DNA from: Bacteriovorax stolpii
GTDB lineage: Bacteria > Bdellovibrionota > Bacteriovoracia > Bacteriovoracales > Bacteriovoracaceae
Reading direction: 5' to 3'
NCBI RefSeq assembly: GCF_002872415.1
Contig: NZ_CP025704.1
Coordinates: 2,294,001-2,358,000 of the forward strand
DNA length: 64,000 nucleotides
Shown: piece by piece, positions 1 to 8,468 of the stretch
How positions within the stretch are numbered: the first letter of the stretch is position 1
How the letters are laid out: each line of letters begins with the position of its first letter
The notes under the pieces: model-generated
What the model was told of the DNA's origin: nothing
Databases searched by the model: none
What the model saw: only the letters and a program-made list of their open reading frames with translations
Translations under genes and position numbers: made by a program

Positions 1-955
1 GGGCCGCATCCTGACGGCCGAAGCCTTCTAAAAAAGCGCAGACGATTTCGCCTTTTTCATCATTAGTTAAAAGTTTGGTTTCGCCTAAGTCTCTTCCCCA
101 CTTGTCCATAAATGGACCGACAGGGATCAGGAATTTATTTGAGCGACGAAGACATTTTGGTTGTCTCATCGACATGTGACGGTGGTTTTCTACAGATAAG
201 AATGCTTTGTTAACCTGTCCGGCGTAAACTAGGATCGGGTCCTGGGCCTCATTGAGTCTGTGACCTAATTTATAAATGCGTTTTCTAAAGGGATCGTCTT
301 CCGGCATTTCCCATTGATCGATCACACGGTCAAGGTCACCGAAATTGTGGGCCATAAGAGCGGTTGATCTTAAGAAGTTTACGTGGTCTCTTTTTTCTCT
401 TAACTCTAAAAGAAGTTTTTCTTCTTTTTCAGCTTCAGCAAGAATAACATCGGCCACTTCTTTTGCTAAATCGAATTGTTTGTGTCTCATTAGAGCGCAG
501 TAGCCACCGATGGCCACAGAAAGCCATGTCCCTTCATGCGTGCTCATGACTTGGCCACGTTCCGGGTTATAAGATTTTCTATTAGTGACTTGTTCATAGT
601 CCCAAGTCCACGAAGCGATGGTGATTTTGGCCATGCGTTCGATGTGTTTTTTTATTTCAGCGTGCTCCCACAATCCTTTTCTGATTTGGTTGTCAACATC
701 GGTTGGAACAAATGTTCCCGCGGTCGTCCAATGAGCGGCCATGCAGATGTGGAAGTATTCTGTCAGGTCGATATTTTTTAGGGAGTTTAAATTCTTTTTG
801 TAAAAAACCAGCTTTGCTAAGTAAGCGCGCTCTTTTCCGGTAGTGTCGATTTCACCGTTGAATAAGAAAGGCGCCGTATTTTGAACGTGGGTTAAAAGAA
901 TATTGGGTGCGATGCCTGTAAGCTTCAGGCCTGATTGCAGTTGTTTTTTTGCCAT
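1..955 (-). CDS. Hypothetical protein, truncated by the window edge
   Basis: An open frame on the minus strand starts with ATG at 955 (MAKKQLQSGLKL) and stays open for 318 codons to base 1, so its C-terminus lies outside the window. The product is rich in charged and aromatic residues (for example AAHWTTAGTFVP and TIASWTWDYEQV), has no signal peptide or membrane segment, and looks helical and cytoplasmic. It contains many Trp, His and Arg residues but no motif I can assign. Codon use resembles its neighbours. The plus-strand frame opposite 536-781 is its shadow. Confidence is for a real gene; the function is unknown. Confidence 0.8.
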   Translation of the reverse strand, partial: MAKKQLQSGLKLTGIAPNILLTHVQNTAPFLFNGEIDTTGKERAYLAKLVFYKKNLNSLKNIDLTEYFHICMAAHWTTAGTFVPTDVDNQIRKGLWEHAEIKKHIERMAKITIASWTWDYEQVTNRKSYNPERGQVMSTHEGTWLSVAIGGYCALMRHKQFDLAKEVADVILAEAEKEEKLLLELREKRDHVNFLRSTALMAHNFGDLDRVIDQWEMPEDDPFRKRIYKLGHRLNEAQDPILVYAGQVNKAFLSVENHRHMSMRQPKCLRRSNKFLIPVGPFMDKWGRDLGETKLLTNDEKGEIVCAFLEGFGRQDAA

Positions 956-1011
956 GGGTGAGATTTACCCTTACTAGACCCATGAGTCAATGTCTTACTT
1001 GGAGATAAGTA

Positions 1012-1848
1012 TTAGAAATCAAAGCCACAAGAGACTATAAAAGGGGCCCCAGCTCCACCGCCCAGGACGGTGGCGACAAAGTCATTGGCGTCGACTGTGT
1101 GTTTTTTAGGTTTGGTTTTATCGTAGGCCTCTTTGCCAGCGGCCGCTACAAAAAGCATTAAGCTTCCTGTCGCGGTCACTGCACATTTTCTGGCGTGCTT
1201 AGAGAGATTAAGTTTATTTCCGAGCCCCATCGTTTCAATCGCCACATAGGCGACTCCAGAGCCTGCTAGATTGATTAAAGCTCCGGCCATTTCGTGCTTT
1301 CTTTTATCAGCAAACTCACTGCCTTTATAAATTTGTCTGCTCATCACTGTTCCTACTAATGATGACCCAACGATGACTCCGCCAATTTTAAAAACGTCAG
1401 TTCCAGTTAAGCGGTTGGCATCTTTAAAATTGAAAACAGTTTTATCTGTTTGGACATTGGAGAAAACTAATTTTTTAGGAGCGTAGTTTTCATCAACGAC
1501 TCCTGGAGGAGTCAGTGAATAAAGATTGAGTGGCTTTTCTTCCATCACCTTCATCATAAAGCGCGTGAGTTTTATTTGTTCATCGGCCGAAAGTTTTTCC
1601 GGGTCAGCACAATTATTTTCACCGAAGATATGAACTGCTTTTAAAGCTTCAAACTCTTTCACATACTCTTTTCCCGCTTTGGGATCAAAGCAAAAATCTG
1701 CTTTAACAGCATTATCAAAAGTGATTCCAGTTGTTGGAAGCTTGAGTCCCGGAAGGGATTTTCCCAATGAATAAAAGGATGACTGACAATCATCTGCCAT
1801 AGTGTTCATTGAAAATGCGAGTAATGAAAAAATAAGAATGTGTTTCAT
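1012..1848 (-). CDS. Exported protein with a YfiM/DUF2279-like C-terminal region
   Basis: The 278-residue product begins with a signal peptide (about residues 1-18, cleaved after NTMA) and follows a GGGGAG ribosome site. The first half is soluble. The second half has three small-residue-rich hydrophobic stretches, and it carries DKRKHEMAGA, then GKEAYD, then VDANDFVATVLGG. This order (DK..H, G.KE..D, D..A...G) recalls the YfiM/DUF2279 lipoprotein family, compared from memory. That family is envelope-located without a clear biochemical role. The gene stands alone between the edge gene and fabI. The family link is tentative; export is well supported. Confidence 0.65.
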   Translation of the reverse strand: MKHILIFSLLAFSMNTMADDCQSSFYSLGKSLPGLKLPTTGITFDNAVKADFCFDPKAGKEYVKEFEALKAVHIFGENNCADPEKLSADEQIKLTRFMMKVMEEKPLNLYSLTPPGVVDENYAPKKLVFSNVQTDKTVFNFKDANRLTGTDVFKIGGVIVGSSLVGTVMSRQIYKGSEFADKRKHEMAGALINLAGSGVAYVAIETMGLGNKLNLSKHARKCAVTATGSLMLFVAAAGKEAYDKTKPKKHTVDANDFVATVLGGGAGAPFIVSCGFDF

Positions 1849-1946
1849 AAGCTCCCCTTACCTGAATAAAGTTTATCGAGGAGAGGGCGTGAAAGCTAGA
1901 GGGTATAATTGCCGAAAAATGGAAAAAAATGATTTGAATGACTACC

Positions 1947-1974
1947 TAAAAAAAGCCCCTTCCGAGGAAGGGGC
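1947..1974 (-). terminator. Rho-independent terminator after fabI
   Basis: Arms GCCCCTTCC and GGAAGGGGC (1955-1974) form a GC-rich hairpin. Read on the minus strand, it is followed by a run of seven or more U. It lies 12 bases beyond the fabI stop. Confidence 0.85.
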
Positions 1975-1986
1975 CTTCTTAAGTCA

Positions 1987-2754
1987 TTATTGGGCCATGA
2001 TATTGATACCAGAATCAACGTAAAGAACTTGTCCTGTCACCCCGTGAGAAAGTCTCGAAGCAAGGTACACAGCTGTGCCTCCTACGTCGTCTTGAGTAAC
2101 GTTCTTTCTAAGCGGTGCTTTTTCTTCAATCACTTTTAAGAAGTCTTTTAGTCCTGGAACTGCAGAAGCTGCAAGCGTTCTGATTGGTCCTGCTGAAATA
2201 CAATTTACACGAATGTTTTGAGGTCCAAGATCGTCTGCTAAGTATCTTGTCGAAGCTTCAAGGGCCGCTTTTGCGACACCCATGACGTTGTAGCCTTTAA
2301 GAACTTTTACAGATCCGTGGTATGTCATGGCGATAACTGAAGCGTCGTCGTTCATGTTGTTTTTAAGAGCATTACATAGACCGATGAGTGAGAAAGCTGA
2401 AATATCGCAGGCCATTTTAAAACCGTTGCGAGAAGTTTCAACGAAACGTCCTTTCAGGTCGTTTTTATCGCCAAAGGCAAGTGAGTGAACAAGAATGTCG
2501 AATTTGCCCCATTTTTCTTCTACGATTTTTTGGATGCGCTCATAGTGCTCATCAATCGTTACATCCATTTCAAAAATAAAGTCAGCACCCACTTCAGCAG
2601 CAAGTGGTTCAACGCGTTTTTGTAGGTTTTCGTTTAAATAAGAAAGCGCCACTTGCGCCCCTTCAGCTTTAAGTGCTTTTGTGATTCCCCATGCAATCGA
2701 CATATCGTTTGCAATACCTAAAACTAAGGCTTTTTTTCCAGTCAGAAGACCCAT
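1987..2754 (-). CDS. fabI: Enoyl-[acyl-carrier-protein] reductase (NADH)
   Basis: Reduces trans-2-enoyl-ACP in the last step of each fatty-acid elongation cycle in the cytoplasm. The fold is a short-chain dehydrogenase with an N-terminal nucleotide-binding stretch (GKKALVLGIANDMSIAWGI). The family triad is present as MTY, GYN and VAK. Counted from the upstream ATG at 2757 these are Tyr146, Tyr156 and Lys163, the same numbers as in the E. coli enzyme. The SAGPIRTLAAS segment is also typical. Two adjacent ATGs exist. I chose 2754 because GAGGAG sits six bases upstream and FabI proteins usually begin MGLL or similar. It is the probable triclosan target in this organism. It is a single-gene unit with its own terminator. 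Confidence 0.95.
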   Translation of the reverse strand: MGLLTGKKALVLGIANDMSIAWGITKALKAEGAQVALSYLNENLQKRVEPLAAEVGADFIFEMDVTIDEHYERIQKIVEEKWGKFDILVHSLAFGDKNDLKGRFVETSRNGFKMACDISAFSLIGLCNALKNNMNDDASVIAMTYHGSVKVLKGYNVMGVAKAALEASTRYLADDLGPQNIRVNCISAGPIRTLAASAVPGLKDFLKVIEEKAPLRKNVTQDDVGGTAVYLASRLSHGVTGQVLYVDSGINIMAQ

Positions 2755-2801
2755 CATTAACTCCTCATTAAACTCTAAAATTTAGTGGGGAAAGAGTAAC
2801 T

Positions 2802-3572
2802 TTACTCGCCTTGTCTGTCAAAAAGATAGCCGACTGAGCGCACACTTTTAAAGAACTTCGGGTCTTTAGGATCGCTCTCGAAGTACTTTCTAAAGCGCAC
2901 AATGAAATTGTCTAAAGTTCGGGTACTCACGCCGCGGTCATAGCCTACTGCTTTCTCGAGAATTTCTTCGCGAGTCAAAGGCATATTTGGATGAGCAAAA
3001 AAGACTTTGAGGATCTTAATTTCCTGCAAAGTTAAATCGAAATTTTGTGGATTAGATTTTTTAAATGAATAGGCCTTCAGGTTTTTAAAGTCTACCTGAT
3101 GATCACCAAACTCATAGCTTTCGCCGAGTAAAGCGATCTCATCTTCCTCTTGTTTGGCCAGGTCCTCAGGCGCAACCGTATTCCATTCCATGCGAGTTAA
3201 AAGACGGTCTACGCGTAGAAGAAATTCATCCAGGTCAAAAGGCTTTGAAAGATAATCATCAACTCCAAGCGAGAGGCATTTGATTTTTTCTTTAACTTGT
3301 TCTTTGGCCGAAATAACGAGGATCGGAATCTTCGGATCACGTTTTCTAATCTCAGTGATCACGCCAAAACCATCAATTTCCGGCATCATCAAATCGACAA
3401 TGACTAGCTCCGGAGCATACTCTCCGTAATAATTGAGTCCCTCAAGCCCATTAAGAGCGTGCAAGACATCGTGGCCCAGCATGCGCAGGTTGAGTTTAAT
3501 GGCCTCAGCAATATGCTTTTCATCTTCGATGATAAGAATTTTTTTGCCGGTATTTTTTGTGACGACTGCCAT
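2802..3572 (-). CDS. OmpR/PhoB-family response regulator
   Basis: The receiver domain (about residues 10-125) has acidic Asp17, phosphoacceptor Asp60 in VIVDLMMPEIDG, Ser88 and Lys110 in LSKPFD. After an acidic linker of about 20 residues comes a winged-helix DNA-binding domain (about 150-256) ending SVRSVGYLFD, the usual OmpR-class C-terminus. It starts three bases after the stop of the sensor kinase gene, so the two are co-transcribed and form a cognate pair. The genes it controls cannot be read from the sequence. Confidence 0.93.
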   Translation of the reverse strand: MAVVTKNTGKKILIIEDEKHIAEAIKLNLRMLGHDVLHALNGLEGLNYYGEYAPELVIVDLMMPEIDGFGVITEIRKRDPKIPILVISAKEQVKEKIKCLSLGVDDYLSKPFDLDEFLLRVDRLLTRMEWNTVAPEDLAKQEEDEIALLGESYEFGDHQVDFKNLKAYSFKKSNPQNFDLTLQEIKILKVFFAHPNMPLTREEILEKAVGYDRGVSTRTLDNFIVRFRKYFESDPKDPKFFKSVRSVGYLFDRQGE

Positions 3573-3575
3573 AAC

Positions 3576-4514
3576 CTATTTCGTTTCCTTAAAAACAATC
3601 CTGAAGATTGTTCCTTTGCCCACCCCATCACTGTGAGCGGTAATTTCGCCCTTGTGGAGTTTAACGATACTCTGGACAATGTAAAGCCCTAATCCGCTTC
3701 CCTTCGTAGATCTTCCTACCTGATAGAACTTTTTAAAGACTTTTTTAAGTTCGCTTTTTTCTAAACCAATTCCATTATCGCTGATATCAATCACTAAACT
3801 TTTTTCAATCATCGTGACTTTGATACGCACCACTTTTTCGCGGGACTTGTTGTAAATAAAACCATTAGTCACTAGGTTCATTAAAAGCATTTCAAAAAGA
3901 CCGAAGTCGATTTGCATAAAATAACTTTCAACTTCGCTTTCAAACTCCACTCTTCCTTCATCAAAAAGATGGGGCGTATTTTTAATAAACTGACCAATCA
4001 CTGAAATAAGGTCTTCATCTTTAAAATCGGCCTTAATGTTTTTATCTTCCAGTCTTCCCAATTGCAGGATGCGGTTTACGTTGTCTGAAAGACGTTTGGT
4101 GTCGCGCTTCATGTATTCCAGGTAGCGAAGCTGCTCCTGGCGCTCAAGCTCGTGGCGGGAAAAAGTCTCTAAGAATAATTGCAATGAAGCAATCGGCGTC
4201 TTTAATTCATGGGTAAAACCATTGATAAAGTTTTGCTGTAATCTATAGAGCTGTATCATCTTTTGGTAATAGATATAGATGATGAAAAGTCCTGCGAGGA
4301 TAACCGATACCAGAAGAGAAAGAGTCAGGATCAAAACCCATGTTTCGCTTTGAAGAATCTGCTTAGCATTAAGGTTGTATTTAATAACCACATCTTGAAG
4401 CGCCTCGTTGACCTGCAGGTACGAACGAATGTACAAAAAGAGCGATAGCGCTAAGGCCAAAAGCGAGAAAATAAAAATAAATAAGGGATGGTAAAACCAC
4501 CGGGATTTAATCAT
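3576..4514 (-). CDS. Membrane sensor histidine kinase
   Basis: From the ATG at 4514 the protein is 312 residues. It has two membrane helices (about 6-30 and 59-82) enclosing a short periplasmic loop of under 30 residues, a dimerisation helix with the phosphoacceptor His102 in FTHELKTPIAS, and a catalytic domain with N (LLMNLVTNGF), G1 (DNGIGL), F (KKFYQV) and G2 (GSGLGLYIVQ) boxes. The frame is open 30 codons further upstream, but that extension would run into divergent deoC and adds a non-native-looking leader, so I reject it. The small sensor loop suggests detection inside the membrane or through a partner protein. Confidence 0.92.
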   Translation of the reverse strand: MIKSRWFYHPLFIFIFSLLALALSLFLYIRSYLQVNEALQDVVIKYNLNAKQILQSETWVLILTLSLLVSVILAGLFIIYIYYQKMIQLYRLQQNFINGFTHELKTPIASLQLFLETFSRHELERQEQLRYLEYMKRDTKRLSDNVNRILQLGRLEDKNIKADFKDEDLISVIGQFIKNTPHLFDEGRVEFESEVESYFMQIDFGLFEMLLMNLVTNGFIYNKSREKVVRIKVTMIEKSLVIDISDNGIGLEKSELKKVFKKFYQVGRSTKGSGLGLYIVQSIVKLHKGEITAHSDGVGKGTIFRIVFKETK

Positions 4515-4556
4515 ACTAAAAGTGTTAATGAAGACAGATGATAAGGCAAGGAGCGT

Positions 4557-5240
4557 ATGGAAATAGCAAGCATTCAAGACACAATTGCAAAAAGTATTGA
4601 CCACACTTTACTAAAACCAGATGCCACTTTTGCTCAAATCCACACGCTAGTCGATGAGGCTAAACAATATCGCTTTTTCTCAGTCTGTGTGAACCCGGCC
4701 TACGTGGCCACTTGTGCTGATCTTTTAAAAGGCACAGGCGTTCAGGTTTGTACGGTTGTCGGTTTTCCTCTGGGAGCAAGCTCTACGGCCGTCAAGGCCT
4801 TTGAAGCAGCTCACGCAATTAAAGACGGGGCCAATGAAATTGATATGGTCATCAATATCGGTGCGCTTAAATCACAAAAACTTTTATTAGTTGAAGAAGA
4901 CATCCGCGAAGTCGTTTATGCGGCCGAAGGAAAAGTGGTGAAAGTCATTATCGAAACATCTCTTCTGAGTGAAGAAGAAAAAGTCCAGGCCTGCCAGATC
5001 GCAGAGAAGGCCGGGGCGAACTTTGTCAAAACATCGACGGGCTTTAATGGCGGTGGCGCCACTGTAGAAGACATTAAACTGATGCGTGAGAGTGTTTCAA
5101 CGTCGGTGAATGTCAAAGCAAGTGGTGGAATCAGAGACCTGGAAACGGCAAAAAAAATGCTGGCAGCAGGAGCAACTCGTTTAGGAACAAGCGCAGGTGT
5201 TTCGATCGTTAAGGGAATTGCTTCTCAAGACTTCTATTAA
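4557..5240 (+). CDS. deoC: Deoxyribose-phosphate aldolase
   Basis: Cleaves 2-deoxyribose 5-phosphate into glyceraldehyde 3-phosphate and acetaldehyde, the last step of deoxynucleoside breakdown. At 227 residues it is the short form typical of Bacillus-like DeoC. Key residues are visible: Asp96 in EIDMVINIG, the Schiff-base Lys158 in FVKTSTGF and the partner Lys187 in [10 protein letters not shown] good AAGGAG site precedes the ATG. It is divergent from the kinase gene across 42 bases. In a predator that degrades prey DNA (compare endonuclease I at 60.6 kb), it would route deoxyribose into central metabolism; that link is inference. Confidence 0.95.
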   Translation: MEIASIQDTIAKSIDHTLLKPDATFAQIHTLVDEAKQYRFFSVCVNPAYVATCADLLKGTGVQVCTVVGFPLGASSTAVKAFEAAHAIKDGANEIDMVINIGALKSQKLLLVEEDIREVVYAAEGKVVKVIIETSLLSEEEKVQACQIAEKAGANFVKTSTGFNGGGATVEDIKLMRESVSTSVNVKASGGIRDLETAKKMLAAGATRLGTSAGVSIVKGIASQDFY

Positions 5241-5578
5241 ATAGGAAAGTGCCCTTTGGCCTTTTTCTTTAAGGCCTGGCGAACTTCATTTCTATCTTTA
5301 TAAATTTCACTATCCTTAATCGCGTGCAGATTTAAAAGCTCTTCACGCATATTGCTCTCTGGAGTAAGGATATAAACATCTCCTTTTTTTCTCGCCTCTT
5401 CCTGGAAGTTCATCAATTCGTTAAGAGCATGACGGCCCATACTCTTGAGTGATGTAAGATCAAACACGAAGGACTCTCCGCCTATTCTTTCAAAGGTGAA
5501 TTTCATATCTGAGAGTTCATCCATATCAGGATTAAATTTTAAATAAACGGCACTGCCCATCTTCACCACTGAAGCCAT
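5237..5578 (-). CDS. STAS-domain protein, anti-sigma-factor-antagonist-like
   Basis: The 113-residue protein has the STAS pattern of short strands and helices. The core [19 protein letters not shown] and the later [15 protein letters not shown]...[14 protein letters not shown] match the SpoIIAA/RsbV layout. The usual DSSG phosphorylation loop is replaced by KSMGR, so regulation by serine phosphorylation is doubtful. A GGGAG site precedes the ATG. Its stop codon overlaps the deoC stop tail to tail by four bases. Partner kinase or sigma genes are not nearby. Confidence 0.7.
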   Translation of the reverse strand: MASVVKMGSAVYLKFNPDMDELSDMKFTFERIGGESFVFDLTSLKSMGRHALNELMNFQEEARKKGDVYILTPESNMREELLNLHAIKDSEIYKDRNEVRQALKKKAKGHFPI

Positions 5579-5731
5579 AAGCGTATCTCCCTAAGAGTCC
5601 TTTTAAATTTTACTTATCTTACTCCTCTTATCAGAGGATTAAATATGTGGCTGTTTTTGCTGGGAGGCCCTTAAGATTAGGCCCTTAAATCGAGTTGTTT
5701 TTTTGACAACAAAAATGGGCTACATGCCTTC

Positions 5732-6766
5732 TTACATGTTTTCAAAGAAATTAAGCGGTAGTCCACCCTGGCGGTTAAGCCTCTCCATGCACTTAGGAGC
5801 AATCCCTTCAAACACCAGGAAACCATCCTCCCTGCGGGCAATAGTTTGAACCAGCATCGTTGGCCCTTCCATTCCACACACTTCGATGATTTCGTTGATC
5901 ACACGATTGCCTTCTTTGTCACGGCCTAATTGAATGATGAATTGAACAGCAGATGTCATCTGCTTTCTGACAACAGTTAATGGGATTTCAAATCCAGCAA
6001 GAAGGAAAAGTGTTTCCATTCTTGAAAGACATTCGCTGGCAGAGCTGGCGTGCACGCTGGTCATACTTCCATCGTGTCCGGTATTCATCGCCTGCAGTAA
6101 ATCAAAGAGCTCTCCTCCGCGTGTCTCACCGATGATAATGCGGTCTGGGCGCATACGCAGAGTGTTTTTAACCAGGTCGCGGGTGCTCAGTGCCGACTTC
6201 GACATCAGGGCCTTAGCTCCGGACTCAAGCCTCACCACGTTGGGCATATTGATCGTTAACTCCGGTGTATCTTCAATCGCAATGACTCTTTCGTGTTTTG
6301 CGATTTCATTGATCATTAAATTTAAAAACGTCGTCTTCCCTACACCTGTTCCTCCTGAAACAACGATATTTAAGCGCGAGTGAACGATTGCTCTTAAAAA
6401 ATCAACCCAGTGAGGACTAAGGCCGAAGACGCCTTGATTAGATTCGAAGCTGGAAATAAATTTTAAATACTTTCTAATTGAGATCGCCGGTGAGCCGTTA
6501 ACAAAAGGCTCATTGATGATGTTGATACGCGATCCATCCGGAAGATTCCCGTCGAGAATCGGGTTGTCGCCATCACACGTCTTCTGATTCATGTCTGCAA
6601 CATCTTTAATGAACTGCTTAATATCGGCCGCTGGAAGATTGGCGTTGATTTGAATAAATTGTCCGCCTCTTTCGACGAAAACATTTTTCGGCCCGTTGAT
6701 TAAGATCTCGGTGATGCCGTTTTTTTTGCTTAGATCGTTGATTAAGTTCCAGATACTGTTATTCAT
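5732..6766 (-). CDS. CpaF/TadA-type secretion ATPase, short form
   Basis: Hexameric ATPase of the type II/IV secretion and Flp-pilus class. It has an N-terminal domain (about 1-125, with ITEILINGP and DGSRINI), Walker A GGTGVGKTT at 138-146, an acidic box IAIEDTPEL at 163-170, the CpaF-type RIIIGETRGGELFD at 209-222, and His residues in GHDGSMTSVHA. At 344 residues it lacks the extra N-terminal helical region of typical CpaF proteins of about 450 residues. It follows a 231-residue unknown gene by 12 bases. No pilin, secretin or TadBC gene lies in the window, so it may power a machine encoded elsewhere or a minimal local one. Confidence 0.88.
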   Translation of the reverse strand: MNNSIWNLINDLSKKNGITEILINGPKNVFVERGGQFIQINANLPAADIKQFIKDVADMNQKTCDGDNPILDGNLPDGSRINIINEPFVNGSPAISIRKYLKFISSFESNQGVFGLSPHWVDFLRAIVHSRLNIVVSGGTGVGKTTFLNLMINEIAKHERVIAIEDTPELTINMPNVVRLESGAKALMSKSALSTRDLVKNTLRMRPDRIIIGETRGGELFDLLQAMNTGHDGSMTSVHASSASECLSRMETLFLLAGFEIPLTVVRKQMTSAVQFIIQLGRDKEGNRVINEIIEVCGMEGPTMLVQTIARREDGFLVFEGIAPKCMERLNRQGGLPLNFFENM

Positions 6767-6778
6767 AATCGCCCTTTC

Positions 6779-7474
6779 CTATTGGGTAGAAACATCTGTC
6801 GTAAAAATATCGGAGTCATTAATTGAAGCTCCGTAAGTCATAAAGTTATTCATCATCTGTCCTTGCTCTTCTTTTGAGAGCAAAGAAAAAAGTGCGGCGT
6901 ATCTCGTCTCACTTTGCAAAAGAGTAAAGAGCCTCTCTTGTCCCAGGTAATGCTCAAACTGAATCAGCTGAAGCATCAGCCAGTCGATGCGCACTGATTT
7001 GGCCTTTGAAAGCTTCATGTACTCAATGTGCTCGTCTTTAATTAAGAGTGGGGTCAACTCTCTGGTGTCACTTCTCATCTTAATGTGAATCAAAGACATC
7101 TTGGCGTAAAATGCCAGGAGAAAAGCGCGGTTAAAGCCAGGAGGAGTAAAGTGGCGGAGTTTATTTTCGACGTTGATTAAATCAGTAACCAAATTTAAAT
7201 TTGCAGTCTCCGGAAATCTTCCCGTCATCGCATGCTCTAAAAACACAGCGGCCAGGCGGTTTCTGATTCCAGTCCAGCCCGAGATCGAAAGAATTTTTCC
7301 CAAGAATCCATCGGGGTCGATGTCTTTGAAGACTTTTTTGACTAGAGCATTGAGCTCTTTGTTCTCGTTGATATACATTTCGAGGTTAGTGTTAACCGCG
7401 GTGGAGTTTTGAATGTTGCTTGCTAGCAACCGAGTATAATACTCAGGCAGCGAAACATAAGGGAAGTTGATCAT
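6779..7474 (-). CDS. Hypothetical protein co-transcribed with the CpaF-like ATPase
   Basis: 231 residues with no signal peptide and no clear membrane helix. It looks mainly helical, with hydrophobic patches (AFLLAFYAKMSLIHI, DWLMLQLIQFEHYL). AAGGAT precedes the ATG. Only 12 bases separate its stop from the ATPase start, so the pair should be translated together. I do not recognise the family. The position suggests an accessory or regulatory subunit of the ATPase, which is inference only. Confidence 0.75.
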   Translation of the reverse strand: MINFPYVSLPEYYTRLLASNIQNSTAVNTNLEMYINENKELNALVKKVFKDIDPDGFLGKILSISGWTGIRNRLAAVFLEHAMTGRFPETANLNLVTDLINVENKLRHFTPPGFNRAFLLAFYAKMSLIHIKMRSDTRELTPLLIKDEHIEYMKLSKAKSVRIDWLMLQLIQFEHYLGQERLFTLLQSETRYAALFSLLSKEEQGQMMNNFMTYGASINDSDIFTTDVSTQ

Positions 7475-7567
7475 GCAATCCTTGCGTGAATTTGTTCTCT
7501 CTAGAGATCACTTACAACTTAGTTTATACTGAGTTAAGAGCAGTCTCAATAACGAAATGGAAGTGCC

Positions 7568-8080
7568 ATGAAAATCCCTATTTTTGAAGAAATCCTCCTT
7601 AAAGGCCCAGCTCTTTCTGATGTTCAGGAAGTGGTCGAGGACTCAAGAATCGGCAAGGTTCCCTGCTACATCAACCTCTCAAACTACACAGCTGCGGACC
7701 TGGAAGCTGTGATTATGAATCTGGAGCAGGTTATTTTAGAAAACGCTCTTCACCCGCGTTTTCCCTACCCGCTTTATATCATCACCAGCAAATCGGTAAA
7801 AAGTCTTTTCCCCTCTGTCAGATCAGTAAAAGATCTGCCTGAGCACTACTTTAAAAAAGTTAAGCGACCAAACAATAAAGAGCTTCAACTCTTAAATAAG
7901 CTCTCGCTTAAAGTTGATAAAATCAAAAACCTCGAGCTCTACAAGATCTCTCAGGACCTGAAAGATTCTGCCGATGCTCAGAAAAAACTCTACGTCGAGA
8001 CTAAAGAGCTCTACTTTCTGGAGGTCTTAAACTCTCTGCTTTTTGAAAAACCCGCAAAAACTAAAGGGCGCGACAGGTAG
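7568..8080 (+). CDS. Hypothetical protein
   Basis: 170 residues, soluble and lysine-rich in the second half, with no signal peptide. The N-terminal half looks alpha/beta (VPCYINLSNYTAADLEAVI, YPLYIITSKSVKSLFP) and the C-terminal half helical. It is divergent from the CpaF-like operon and followed after seven bases by a second small gene. No family recognised; the clean frame and the gene spacing support a real gene. Confidence 0.72.
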   Translation: MKIPIFEEILLKGPALSDVQEVVEDSRIGKVPCYINLSNYTAADLEAVIMNLEQVILENALHPRFPYPLYIITSKSVKSLFPSVRSVKDLPEHYFKKVKRPNNKELQLLNKLSLKVDKIKNLELYKISQDLKDSADAQKKLYVETKELYFLEVLNSLLFEKPAKTKGRDR

Positions 8081-8087
8081 GAAATAA

Positions 8088-8468
8088 ATGAGCAAAAAAA
8101 TCGGAAACACCAACCTTTCAAAAGAAGTCCTGGCAGGCCTTAAAGGCTTTGAAGATGTCTTTGAAGACTATGTTAAGAGCGAAGAGTACAAAGACCACGA
8201 AAGAAAAGAGCGCGAAAACGCCAAGGTCGGCGAACAATATGAACTTCAGCATTTCCTGGAGCAGGAAAACGATCGACTTTCAGCGCTGGAGATTTTTCTT
8301 ACGAAAAAAATCCCGCTTAAAATGAATTTTTCTCAGACTGAAAAACTGATCCTGCTGCAAATGGAAAGGAAAAAAGTCTTAAAGGAAAAAATGAGCTCGG
8401 AACTAGCTAAGCTCGACTCTCCTTTTCAGAAGAATCTCGCTCAGCTTATTAATTCACATTTTGCTTAG
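8088..8468 (+). CDS. Small coiled-coil hypothetical protein
   Basis: 126 residues, highly charged, with long helical and probably coiled-coil stretches (ERKERENAKVGEQYELQHFL and LILLQMERKKVLKEKMSSEL). It starts seven bases after the preceding gene in an apparent two-gene operon (GTAGGAAATAA before the ATG). Its TAG stop overlaps the stop of the convergent 580-residue gene by four bases. Function unknown. Confidence 0.7.
   Translation: MSKKIGNTNLSKEVLAGLKGFEDVFEDYVKSEEYKDHERKERENAKVGEQYELQHFLEQENDRLSALEIFLTKKIPLKMNFSQTEKLILLQMERKKVLKEKMSSELAKLDSPFQKNLAQLINSHFA

Noticed and set aside
536-781. Plus-strand frame of 81 codons
   Set aside because: Lies inside the edge-truncated minus-strand gene (1-955), whose composition is more protein-like.
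5665-5688. Two direct copies of aggcccttaa 14 bases apart
   Set aside because: Short, no further copies nearby and no element boundary; probably chance or a degraded terminator after the CpaF-like gene.
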